This document shows positions 1 through 8,404 of a stretch of 35,565 nucleotides of DNA, piece by piece. This DNA comes from FEN-1297 sp964498065. Lineage in GTDB: Bacteria > Bacteroidota > Ignavibacteria > Ignavibacteriales > Ignavibacteriaceae. The position numbers were made by a program, and so were the translations under genes. The notes beneath the pieces were generated by a model. The model was not told the DNA's origin. It searched no databases and saw only the letters and a program-made list of their open reading frames with translations. Where the stretch lies: positions 1 to 35,565 of the forward strand of contig CAZCFZ010000040.1 in NCBI GenBank assembly GCA_964498065.1, written 5' to 3'. The first letter of the stretch is position 1. Every line of letters begins with the position of its first letter.

Positions 1-428
1 AACGTTAAAAACTATTTTACTTAACAACCATCCTTGTATGGTTTTATATAATTTGAATAAAATTATTATAATTGGTACAGATCATTTTTAAAAATATCTT
101 AACTGCTAATATTCTTTTTAATAAAGAAAAGACAAGGGGAGAATTTTCATTTGTTATAATATCCAATCAGAATATTTTTTTCTACAACATTTAATTCATT
201 TTATAGCACATATAATTCATCAAGACCAATTATTTTTAGTCCCTCAGAATTACCATTCATCACGGATACATATCATTTATGTATTACTGATAATTAATCC
301 AAAACTAATACAAAATGCATTCGTCTTAACTAACGAAACAATAAAAATAGGGAATAAAATATCTCTTCATGCTTTACAGATTTTATCCTGGAAATCATTC
401 ATAATTATAAACTAAATGGAGGTTTAAG
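1..428. other. AT-rich left-edge intergenic region, no gene seen
   Basis: No convincing coding frame is visible on either strand. A small hairpin (AACCAT at 26-31 pairing with ATGGTT at 38-43) near the left edge could be the end of a transcript from outside the window, but it lacks a clear T tract. The right end carries the ribosome-binding site GGAGG at about 418-423 for the gene starting at 429. Confidence 0.5.
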
Positions 429-1412
429 ATGAATTTTAATTCTACGGTTGGAAAAGTTAACAAGATTAAATTTCTATCTTTTTCGGGATTATTATTAATA
501 ATCTCTGCTTTTATATTTTACTCATGCGCATCTTCTGCAGAAGAAAGTATGAAGAAATCTGAGCTTAATCAGAATTATGATAAAAGTAATAACAAAACTT
601 TTTCCTTTTATGAACAGAGTAATGGCCGGGATAATCACTGGCAGGTTATTTTTGATCAAGACAGCATAAGTCAAATTTTTAGAAATGGTACTGAAATCCC
701 CAAAGCTCAATTTGATAAATACCGTGATCTTATTTACGACAATATTGGGGAGATAAGCAGAACTCCACGTATGTTTTCAGGCAAAAATTTTCACTTTAAC
801 TTTGATCATAAAAAGCTTAGGGATGAAATGGAAAAAATGAAAGAAAACCTACATAAAATGAACTTTGATTTGGGCGACTCTGTTTTTAATAATGAGCAAT
901 TTCAGCATGAAATGGAAAAGATGGCATGCAGTCTTGAAAAGTTAAAAGACATTCATATTAATATCCATTTCGATTCCGATAAATTTGAAAAAAGAATGAA
1001 AAAATTAGAAGAGAAGTTAAAAAACATGAAATTTGACAAAATGAATTTTGATTCTGATAAGTTTAACAGAGACATGGAAAAAATGCAGAAGGAATTAGAA
1101 AATCATAAATTTAATATAAAAGTGGATCTTTCAAAGTTAGATGAGAAAATGAAAAACTTGAAAATAAAATTAAAAGGACTGGACAAAAAATTAGATGAGC
1201 TTAGAGGTTTTATGAAAGATGTGAGAAAAGAATTAGTGAAAGACGGATATATTAAAAATGTAAATGATGATTTTGATATGGAATTAAATTCACATGAGAT
1301 GGAAATAAACGGGAAAAAACTTCCGGATAGCTTGTATGAAAAATATAAAAAAATGTACAGGGATCATTTCGGAAAAGATATAAAGGAGGGCAAAAATTTT
1401 ATAATTCATTGA
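429..1412 (+). CDS. coiled-coil lipoprotein of unknown function
   Basis: The 327-residue product starts with a basic stretch and a hydrophobic segment (about residues 15-32) ending in FIFYSC, a lipobox-like site, so I infer a lipoprotein anchored at Cys33. Residues about 115-270 are a charged Met/Lys/Phe/Asp-rich coiled coil with a recurring unit of the type FDxDKFxxxMEKM. The coil is flanked by two related short modules: N-terminal RNGTEIPKAQFDKYRDLIYD and C-terminal INGKKLPDSLYEKYKKMYRD. From memory, the C-terminal module resembles the tails of some Bacteroidetes proteins associated with M56/BlaR-type sensors; this is unverified. GGAGG sits 6 bases before the ATG. The gene converges on a two-component system 21 bp away, so a functional link is only suggested by proximity. 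No catalytic motif was seen. Confidence 0.8.
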   Translation: MNFNSTVGKVNKIKFLSFSGLLLIISAFIFYSCASSAEESMKKSELNQNYDKSNNKTFSFYEQSNGRDNHWQVIFDQDSISQIFRNGTEIPKAQFDKYRDLIYDNIGEISRTPRMFSGKNFHFNFDHKKLRDEMEKMKENLHKMNFDLGDSVFNNEQFQHEMEKMACSLEKLKDIHINIHFDSDKFEKRMKKLEEKLKNMKFDKMNFDSDKFNRDMEKMQKELENHKFNIKVDLSKLDEKMKNLKIKLKGLDKKLDELRGFMKDVRKELVKDGYIKNVNDDFDMELNSHEMEINGKKLPDSLYEKYKKMYRDHFGKDIKEGKNFIIH

Positions 1413-1433
1413 AAATTACTTTTTTCACAAAAT

Positions 1434-2132
1434 TTATTCGGTAAACATGTAACCGGCACTTCTTACACTAAGTATGTGAACCGGGTTTGCGGGATCCGGT
1501 TCAAAATATTTTCGAAGCCTTACAATAAAATTATCAACTGTTCTGGTCTCTATTTCAGGATTCATGTGCCAGACTTTTTCCAGCAGCTCTTTGCGTGAAA
1601 CAATCTTTCCCTTATTCTCAATTAAATATTTAAGTACCATTGCTTCATGTTGTGTTAAACGAATTTTTTTACTTCCGCTTAAACAATCGAGATTTTCAAA
1701 ATTAATCTCATTATTTCCGAACTTATAAACGGTCTGGTTCGATAGAATAGATTTATACCAGAGTTTACGCTTAAGCATTCCTTTTACTCTGAGCAAAAGT
1801 TCTTTTAAGTGAAACGGCTTTGTCATATAATCATCGGCCCCGAGTTCCAATCCTTTCACTTTATCTGCAACGCCGGTTCTTGCCGTTAACATTAAAATGG
1901 GCATTTGAGGATCCTTCTCTCTTACTCTCTCGGCAATTTCAAAACCATTTAAATACGGAAGCATTATGTCGAGAATTATTAAATCGAATTTCCGGGAATT
2001 AAAACATTCAACAGCCTCTTTCCCATCCTTGGCCCAAACAACATTATAACCTTCCTCGGTTAAATTATATTCCAATCCCAAGGCAAGAGTTTCCTCATCT
2101 TCAACCAATAAAATACTTTCCTTATTCGACAT
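1434..2132 (-). CDS. OmpR/PhoB-family response regulator
   Basis: Phosphorylation-controlled transcription factor acting with the histidine kinase encoded immediately upstream. The receiver domain (about residues 5-118) has the acidic pocket VEDEE near the N-terminus, the phosphoacceptor Asp55 in LIILDIMLP, Thr83 in LMLTAR and Lys105 in MTKPF. The winged-helix output domain follows (about 140-231), with the recognition region RTVDNFIVRLRKYF and the wing ending in SAGYMF. I chose the ATG at 2132 because AAGGAAG lies 9 bases upstream. A longer reading from 2141 would need a TTG start and has no better ribosome site. The start overlaps the kinase stop by 11 bp, typical of translational coupling. 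Target genes are not evident; the neighbouring lipoprotein gene is a possible one. Confidence 0.95.
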   Translation of the reverse strand: MSNKESILLVEDEETLALGLEYNLTEEGYNVVWAKDGKEAVECFNSRKFDLIILDIMLPYLNGFEIAERVREKDPQMPILMLTARTGVADKVKGLELGADDYMTKPFHLKELLLRVKGMLKRKLWYKSILSNQTVYKFGNNEINFENLDCLSGSKKIRLTQHEAMVLKYLIENKGKIVSRKELLEKVWHMNPEIETRTVDNFIVRLRKYFEPDPANPVHILSVRSAGYMFTE

Positions 2133-3159
2133 AATTTTCAACTTCCTTATTTTCCGTGAGTTCTTCTTGCTGCCCGGTATTTTTTAAAAGCTTATTAAGA
2201 AATCTTTTTTTCGAATTTTGATATACAGGTAATTCAATTTTAAATGTCGTGCCTTTATTCTTGCCTTCGCTTAGGGCGGTTATTTTTCCGCCGTGTGTTT
2301 TTATTATTTCCCTGATCCAATATAGCCCTAAGCCGGTTCCTTTAACGTTAGGAATATCCGCATCATAAATCCTGTAGAACTTGCTAAATATTTTCTTAAG
2401 TTCGGGGGCGGGAATACCTACACCGTTATCCGAAAAATCAATTATAAACTTTTTTGATGCACAGCTAATTTTTAAATTTATTTCAACCTGATTGATTGAA
2501 TACTTAATAGAATTATCTATTAAATTATTCATTACAATTCTAAGTGCATTTTTATCCACAACGCATTTACAATCCGATTTACCTTCAATCTTTATAGAAT
2601 CCGGAGACAGTTTAAATTGTTCCACAGATTCTTCAATAATTTTTTTAATAAGCGAATCGGCTTCATATAACTGATAGCTGTGTGCAACTTTCTTTTTTTC
2701 GAGTGCGGAAATTTCGAGTATTGAATTTATAAGATTTTTCAGTCTGCTCGCATCTTTCATCATAAGATCTATAAACTCTTTTTGCTTTTCCGGCTGAACA
2801 TCCCTTGAATTTAAAGTTTCAAGATAAAGCTGAATTGATGATAACGGCGATTTAAGTTCGTGGGTTATATTGGCAATAAAATTATCGTAAAGCTTGTTCA
2901 GCTTTAGCTGAACATTAAGATGGCGGAATATTAAAGACATGCTGAAGGCAATTCCTACAAGTAAAATAAGTCCGCCGACAAAAGGGAAAATATTTGTGCC
3001 GTTATAAATAAATTGAGGCGATAGCTTTTCCCCGACTTTCTTAAAAATTATATAATTAGTTACATACCAGTAAATCCAGATACCGAGCAGTAAAAGCCAT
3101 GCTAGCTGTGCAATTACAAATATCGTTATGTGATAAAAGAGTGAATGCTTTTTCTTCAT
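2122..3159 (-). CDS. membrane sensor histidine kinase
   Basis: This 345-residue protein has two membrane segments (about 8-33 and 57-79) enclosing only about 23 extracytoplasmic residues. It therefore lacks a real periplasmic sensor domain and may sense within the membrane or through a partner. Cytoplasmic motifs appear in order: H box with the phosphorylated His100 in NITHELKSPLSS, N box NNLIDNSIKYS (211-221), G1 box DNGVGIP (244-250), F box FSKFYR (258-263) and G2 box GTGLGL (274-279). All residues needed for ATP binding and autophosphorylation look intact. GGGGATTGG precedes the ATG. The stop overlaps the response regulator start, so the two form an operon. The signal sensed cannot be told from the sequence. 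Confidence 0.94.
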   Translation of the reverse strand: MKKKHSLFYHITIFVIAQLAWLLLLGIWIYWYVTNYIIFKKVGEKLSPQFIYNGTNIFPFVGGLILLVGIAFSMSLIFRHLNVQLKLNKLYDNFIANITHELKSPLSSIQLYLETLNSRDVQPEKQKEFIDLMMKDASRLKNLINSILEISALEKKKVAHSYQLYEADSLIKKIIEESVEQFKLSPDSIKIEGKSDCKCVVDKNALRIVMNNLIDNSIKYSINQVEINLKISCASKKFIIDFSDNGVGIPAPELKKIFSKFYRIYDADIPNVKGTGLGLYWIREIIKTHGGKITALSEGKNKGTTFKIELPVYQNSKKRFLNKLLKNTGQQEELTENKEVENYVE

Positions 3160-3401
3160 ATTCCAATCCCCGACTTTACGGAGCTTATTTCTTTCTTAAA
3201 AATAATTCTTGACTAAATATCTTGTATTAAAATGAAAAGAACAAATCACCGGTTAAATATTTTACAATACTTTTACAAAACATAATAATAATTTTTTGCA
3301 TTATTGAAAAGCTAAAATAAATCTTCCTGTTTTATAAAAACATGAACATGCTAAAAAATTTTTACGACGACTTTCCGCTGAATTAATAAAAGGGATTAAG
3401 A

Positions 3402-4880
3402 ATGAAAATACTACTTGTATACCCGGAAACCCCATCCACTTTCTGGAGTTTTCACGATGCTTTAAAGTTCGTATCTAAAAAATCGGCTGAACCGCCGCTT
3501 GGATTGATTACAGTCGCAGCAATGCTGCCTAAAGATTGGGAAAAGAAGTTAATCGATATGAATGTTTCAAGACTGGAAGATAAACATTTGTTATGGGCGG
3601 ATTATTTATTTTTAAGCGGAATGAATGTTCACATTAAATCTTTCAAGGAGGTTGTTAGAAGATGCAATAAATTAGGAGTAAAAATTGTAGCCGGCGGACC
3701 TTTATGCACAACACAATACCAGGATTTTTTGGGAATCGATCATTTTGTTTTAAATGAAGCGGAGATAACTCTTCCTCTTTTTATAAATGATTTAATTAAC
3801 GGAACGCCTAAACATATTTACTCATCTGAAGAATTTCCTGATATTTCATCAACACCAATACCGATGTGGGAATTACTTGACAAAAAGAAATATGCATCTA
3901 TGAGTATTCAATATTCACGCGGCTGTCCTTATGATTGTGAATTCTGCAGCATTACAATGCTGAACGGACGGAAACCAAGGACGAAAAGTAAAGAACAATT
4001 CTTGGCAGAGTTGAATGAATTGTATGAACAGGGCTGGCGCGGAGGTCTATCGGTAGTTGATGATAACTTTATCGGGAATAAGAGAAAGTTAAAGTCGGAA
4101 ATTCTTCCGGCAATAATTAAATGGTCAAAGGAGAGAAATTATCCTTTTAAATTTATCACGGAAGTTTCAATAAACTTAGCTGATGATGAAGAGTTAACAA
4201 ATCTTATGGTGGAGGCCGGATTCGGAAGTATTTTTGTGGGAATTGAAACGCCAAATGATGAAAGCTTAATAGAATGCGGCAAATCTCAAAACAGAAAAAG
4301 AGATCTTATAAATTCAGTAAACAAACTTCAGCAAAAAGGGATGATAGTTTCGGCAGGATTTATTGTGGGCTTTGACAATGACAAGCAAAATGTATTTGAT
4401 CAGCAGATAAACTTTATACAGAAAAGCGGAATCGTTTCCGCAATGGTGGGATTATTAAATGCACCGGCAGGAACTAAATTATTTAAAAGATTAAAATCCG
4501 AAAACCGTATGCTGGAAAATTTCAGCGGCGATAATATGGACGGATCGATAAACTTCATACCCAAAATGAATTACCGGGATTTAATCGGCGGCTACAAAAA
4601 AATACTGGATACAATTTATTCTCCAAGGGAATATTACTTACGAATAAAAAAGTTTTTGAATGAATATCAACTGCCTTCATGGGATTCGGCTAAAATTAAC
4701 ATTCAGGAAGTGAAAGCTTTTATTAAGCTCGTCTTTATACTTGGTATAATTGAAAAAGGGAAAAGATATTTTTGGCGGCTTTTTATATTCAGTTTACTGA
4801 AACACCCGGCCAAATTCTCTTTGGCAATGACATTTGCAGTTTACGGATTTCATTTCAGAAGAATAGCAGAAACAGTATAA
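3402..4880 (+). CDS. B12-binding-domain radical SAM protein (DUF4070-type)
   Basis: The N-terminal ~140 residues have the fold pattern of cobalamin-binding domains in radical SAM enzymes (MKILLVYPE start, PPLGLITVAAMLP, VAGGPL). The radical SAM core follows, with the 4Fe-4S ligands Cys175, Cys179 and Cys182 in RGCPYDCEFC. A C-terminal region (about 385-492) contains hydrophobic and basic stretches that could sit at a membrane. This arrangement is the one seen in DUF4070 proteins, which include the hopanoid methylase HpnP. Members of the wider class methylate or rearrange unreactive carbons on lipids and other substrates. No hopanoid genes are present here, so the substrate is unknown. The gene stands alone, divergent from the histidine kinase. 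AAGGGATTAAG precedes the ATG. Confidence 0.88.
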   Translation: MKILLVYPETPSTFWSFHDALKFVSKKSAEPPLGLITVAAMLPKDWEKKLIDMNVSRLEDKHLLWADYLFLSGMNVHIKSFKEVVRRCNKLGVKIVAGGPLCTTQYQDFLGIDHFVLNEAEITLPLFINDLINGTPKHIYSSEEFPDISSTPIPMWELLDKKKYASMSIQYSRGCPYDCEFCSITMLNGRKPRTKSKEQFLAELNELYEQGWRGGLSVVDDNFIGNKRKLKSEILPAIIKWSKERNYPFKFITEVSINLADDEELTNLMVEAGFGSIFVGIETPNDESLIECGKSQNRKRDLINSVNKLQQKGMIVSAGFIVGFDNDKQNVFDQQINFIQKSGIVSAMVGLLNAPAGTKLFKRLKSENRMLENFSGDNMDGSINFIPKMNYRDLIGGYKKILDTIYSPREYYLRIKKFLNEYQLPSWDSAKINIQEVKAFIKLVFILGIIEKGKRYFWRLFIFSLLKHPAKFSLAMTFAVYGFHFRRIAETV

Positions 4881-4907
4881 AAAATTTATTAATAAGGAAT
4901 TATTAAG

Positions 4908-5321
4908 TCATATTCCTTTTGTATTCATTAATACAATTCTCCAGCCGTCCGGGTCTTCAATTGTAATTCCCTTTTCCTTCCAATAAGGATTTTCCGGGGG
5001 AACTGAATTATAACCTAATGAAAAGAGGTTATTCGCAATTTTTTCCTGTTCATTTTTATCGGGCAGATAAAAAACCAACAAATTATCTTTTGTGGGTGAC
5101 GGGCACGGACTGCCGTTTTCATGCTGTGTAAATTCAAGATGATAATCATGATCAGGAAGCCCGAACATAACTCCGGTATATCCTTCATGTTTTCCAAAGG
5201 AGCCAACGACGGGTAATCCAAGTCCTTCACCGTAAAATCGTTTTATTTCATCAAGTTTATCTGTTGGCCTTGCGATTCTAATTTGAACTATGTTTTTATC
5301 ACCAAAATGTTTTATTGTCAT
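4908..5321 (-). CDS. VOC-superfamily (glyoxalase/bleomycin-resistance fold) protein
   Basis: A 137-residue protein with the paired beta-alpha-beta-beta-beta layout of the vicinal oxygen chelate superfamily. The first half has FYGEGLGLPVVG and the metal-side segment YHLEF (His61, Glu63). The second half ends in the typical TIEDPDGWRIVL, with Glu122 as the likely metal ligand. Its small single-domain size suits a dimer with metal sites at the interface. The family includes glyoxalase I, dioxygenases, isomerases and antibiotic-binding proteins, and nothing here fixes the reaction. It converges on the radical SAM gene with a 27 bp gap and looks monocistronic. The ribosome site is weak (GAGTTGAG). 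Confidence 0.85.
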   Translation of the reverse strand: MTIKHFGDKNIVQIRIARPTDKLDEIKRFYGEGLGLPVVGSFGKHEGYTGVMFGLPDHDYHLEFTQHENGSPCPSPTKDNLLVFYLPDKNEQEKIANNLFSLGYNSVPPENPYWKEKGITIEDPDGWRIVLMNTKGI

Positions 5322-5497
5322 GTTTACTCAACTCTAAAAATTTAGTATAACAATATTTATTTATAAGCGAAATAAAGATAAATTATTTGTGCTTATGTAT
5401 GCTGAATAAACGGAATATTAAAACATCATTTCCTAACACAGTTAACATTTTAAGGATAAAACCTACAATTCTTCATTCACCATACTGCCATTTGATA

Positions 5498-7162
5498 TTA
5501 TTCGATTAAAACCATTTTCTTAGTAATTGAAAAACTTCGTTTACCGTCTAACGACACAGCTTTCATCGAATCGAAATAAATTCCGGAAGATAAATTATCA
5601 CCGTTAAAAATTACCCGATGTAAACCTCTGGTTTCATTCCCATTAATAAGCTCTTCAACAACTTGCCCCAAAGTGTTATAGATGGTTATTTCTACTCTGC
5701 TTCCAACCGGTAAAGAATATTTAATTATTGTTGTAGGATTAAACGGATTAGGGTAATTATTCATTAATTTATAAGTATTCGGAATATCCTGACTTGAAAC
5801 TACAGTTTGGAGACTCTCTATTGTAAAATTAGAATCACTTTGAACTGTATCTGCATAACCATTATGGTCTGCAACGGAAATTCTAATTTTACAACTGCCG
5901 GAATTAATATTCGGTGTAAGCCAATCAAAATACCCGGAATCCGCCGGTATCGCTTTTGCAATAGAGTTCCAGTTTTTACCGCCGTTTATTGAATAATCAA
6001 TATTTAAAGAATCAACACCGGATGATTCCCATTTTATAATATGTTGTGAGTTTGCCTGCCACTTTTCTCCGCCCATTGGGGAATTCAAAAATGCCATCGG
6101 GATTTTATAAGCTCTATAACTCTCTATGTTGGTCGGTGTATTTAAATAACTCATTATGTCGGTCGGTAAATCTATTTCTAATACCAAACTATCGTTTTTA
6201 GTGACCTCCGTAATTGAATNNNNNNNNNNNNNNNNNNNNNNNNNNNNNNNNNNNNNNNNNNNNNNNNNNNNNNNNNNNNNNNNNNNNNNNNNNNNNNNNN
6301 NNNNNNNNNNNNNNNNNNNACCATTTGGTAAAATTCTAAGTTCATGCAAATCTGTTTGGTAGCCATTCCCACAAAGTAAAGTATCAACAGTTTCGAAAGA
6401 TGTATTCATTCCGTAAAATTGTTTTGTATATAAATTATAATAGGTTATTAAACCATTTGGCTGTAATTTAAAATCATAACAATTCTGAGCTATACTTTTA
6501 TAATAAAGCGGAGTTCCGTTATTATCTGCAATAATTATATATTTCCCATATTTTGTTGATAAAACTGCATAATTAGCTAAAAATATGTAGCCCCCGGAAG
6601 GATTATTAGATTTTGCTACAGTAAGAGTTGGGAAATCCGAAGGCAGATCATTTATATTAGTTACTTTATGAAAACTACTATTAATGTTTGTATTTATACT
6701 CTTCTGGATAATTGGAATATTCTTATTATTAGATATTGTAAAATGAAAACTAGTATCATTTACCGGCAACCCCGAATTGGTCAACAATCCATCATTTATT
6801 TTTACACTAACCACTTCACCCGGTTTGAATTCAACCGAGGGTTTAAATATTACCGTTCTTTGATCATCTGCAAGGATTACACTTCCTAGATGCTCGCCGC
6901 TAATAGATCCTATAACAACAAAAAGAGAAGGCGTATTAATGCTGGCGCGGTCGATTAATTCCCTAGTACGAATTATTATGCTGCTTTTTGCATTTACATA
7001 TAATGCCCCCGGCAATGGTGAAGTATAAATAACTTTTACACTTTGCGTTTGTTTATTTATTTCCGATTTATTCAAGTAATTGGATTTTCTTACTCCAAAA
7101 GAAAAGTAGAAGCTACCGGATAGTATTAACACAGAAATAATTTTAAGATAAAAATTTTTCAT
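5498..7162 (-). CDS. secreted arylsulfotransferase-like protein with type IX secretion tail, interrupted by an assembly gap
   Basis: A signal peptide (about residues 1-23) is followed by an Ig-like domain of the SbsA/Big_5 type (about 45-148), then the front part of an ASST-like beta-propeller (YIIIADNNGTPLYYK, then DLHELRILPNG). After the gap the text resumes at SITEVTKNDS, which matches the end of such propellers. It is followed by a second Ig-like region (about 355-450) and a type IX sorting domain (NNYPNPFNPTTIIKYSLP, ending FSITKKMVLIE). Known ASST family members transfer sulfate between phenols, but the catalytic region here lies in the unsequenced part. The two halves match the start and end of one family and most of the propeller is missing, so the true protein is probably about 200 residues longer. 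AGGAG precedes the ATG. Confidence 0.8.
   Translation of the reverse strand: MKNFYLKIISVLILSGSFYFSFGVRKSNYLNKSEINKQTQSVKVIYTSPLPGALYVNAKSSIIIRTRELIDRASINTPSLFVVIGSISGEHLGSVILADDQRTVIFKPSVEFKPGEVVSVKINDGLLTNSGLPVNDTSFHFTISNNKNIPIIQKSINTNINSSFHKVTNINDLPSDFPTLTVAKSNNPSGGYIFLANYAVLSTKYGKYIIIADNNGTPLYYKSIAQNCYDFKLQPNGLITYYNLYTKQFYGMNTSFETVDTLLCGNGYQTDLHELRILPNGXXXXXXXXXXXXXXXXXXXXXXXXXXXXXXXXXXSITEVTKNDSLVLEIDLPTDIMSYLNTPTNIESYRAYKIPMAFLNSPMGGEKWQANSQHIIKWESSGVDSLNIDYSINGGKNWNSIAKAIPADSGYFDWLTPNINSGSCKIRISVADHNGYADTVQSDSNFTIESLQTVVSSQDIPNTYKLMNNYPNPFNPTTIIKYSLPVGSRVEITIYNTLGQVVEELINGNETRGLHRVIFNGDNLSSGIYFDSMKAVSLDGKRSFSITKKMVLIE
6220..6319. other. assembly gap of exactly 100 N
   Basis: One hundred N in a row, a conventional placeholder for a scaffold gap of unknown length. 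It falls inside the arylsulfotransferase-like gene. The protein on each side suggests roughly 600-700 bases are really missing. Confidence 0.97.
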
Positions 7163-7875
7163 TTAATTCTCCTATTAAAGAAATTGCAGCGCAAAAATTT
7201 ATATCTGGACTCTTTAATTTGAATCTAATGAATTGCATGCATATGGATTTAGTTGAAACAGCAAATAATATTAATAACCTTATTTAATAAATAATCTTAC
7301 AATTTATCAAAAAAATTTTAGGTTAATTTTTAATGATATAATAGATTTGCAATAATAACTCAGGCAAGCTGACAATTAAAGGTATAACGTTGATAATTTA
7401 TAATTATAAAACCATGGTCTTTTATAATTTTACAATATTACTAAAGGCAAATAACAAGTTTTTTTAAATCGACCGTAATATTCAATATTTCAATTTAATC
7501 TATATAACTTTTTTAATAAACAAATTTCAAAGAGCAGAAAGAATAATTAAAATCTATTATGTAATGGACATAGCTTAAATTTTAAAATTAAGCTGAATTT
7601 ATTTTTCAACATTTTATCCAAATTTAACTAATTTACCTTTGAAAATAAATTAATAATTTACAATTTTAGAAAAATTAATTTCACTTAATTAAGGATGGAT
7701 TTTTATGTTAATTAAACCATCAGCAACGTATTTTATAGTTAAAATTTTAAAAAGCATCTTAATTATTGAAACTAAAACTTCCCATTGATTAACTAATTTT
7801 AATTTATTATAGTATTTGTGAATAAACTTTAGAATTATTTATTTGGATAAATTCAGAAAAACCCGGGGAGGAAAT
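7163..7875. other. long AT-rich intergenic region with one palindrome and a possible tiny ORF
   Basis: This 713-base stretch separates divergent genes, so it should hold two promoters, but I cannot place either with confidence. A 10-bp inverted repeat (AATTATAAAA at 7402-7411, TTTTATAATT at 7420-7429) surrounds CCATGGTC and could be an operator. A 27-codon reading frame (7705-7788, starting MLIKPSATYF) has AAGGATGG 6-7 bases ahead of its ATG; with no other support I do not call it a gene. No RNA gene was recognised. Confidence 0.4.
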
Positions 7876-8340
7876 ATGAATAAAAACAAAGTTAACGGTT
7901 ATGTAGGCGCTTTTATTTTAGGCGGTTTGGTCGGAAGTTCGATAACATTCCTTTTAAGTCCTTTTAGCGGAAAAGAATTCAGAAGAAAAATAAATGAACA
8001 AATTGATAACTCGATTAAGAGGGCTAAACAAAAAGAATTAGATATACTTGATAAAGCAAAAGCTTTTTCGAACGACTTGGTTCTAAAAGCAGAACAATTG
8101 GTTGCATTAATCGATAAATATTCTGCGGGAACATATCTGGCCCCTGTTGAAAAAGTCGAGAAGGAAATTATTAGCTTTAAAGCCGGAGTAAATGCGGCAA
8201 TAAATTCTTATAAAAAAGGAAACGGGAAAGCTAAAGAAGAAGACACAAAAGTAGAAATTGTAGAAGACATCTTCCCTGAATACAATAATGAAAAACTACC
8301 AAAACGCGAAGGGATGAGAAAAAGAAGCCGGCGGAAATAA
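7876..8340 (+). CDS. YtxH-like small membrane-anchored protein
   Basis: The 154-residue product opens with a short basic segment and one glycine-rich hydrophobic segment (GAFILGGLVGSSITFLLSPFSG, about residues 8-29), the hallmark of YtxH-domain proteins, followed directly by KEFRRKI. A long charged helix with Lys/Glu/Ala follows and the tail is very basic (KRSRRK). Family members are often stress-related, but a molecular role is not established. I chose the ATG at 7876 because GGGGAGG lies 4 bases upstream; an upstream TTG at 7843 would add 11 residues without a ribosome site. A weak hairpin (GAGAT 8382-8386 / ATCTC 8394-8398) lies between this gene and the convergent phosphatase gene. Confidence 0.8.
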   Translation: MNKNKVNGYVGAFILGGLVGSSITFLLSPFSGKEFRRKINEQIDNSIKRAKQKELDILDKAKAFSNDLVLKAEQLVALIDKYSAGTYLAPVEKVEKEIISFKAGVNAAINSYKKGNGKAKEEDTKVEIVEDIFPEYNNEKLPKREGMRKRSRRK

Positions 8341-8404
8341 TTTAATAGTTCAAAAATTATTATAAATATTGATTTAAATTTGAGATACCCTTAATCTCTT
8401 CGGT

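Noticed and set aside
5015..5230. A 71-codon minus-strand frame inside the VOC gene
   Set aside because: It overlaps the VOC gene in another frame, and its product is compositionally odd with no motif, while the VOC frame has clear family motifs.
6156..6387. Short reading frames on both strands spanning the N run
   Set aside because: They exist only because N codons do not create stops; the real gene is the minus-strand arylsulfotransferase-like frame.
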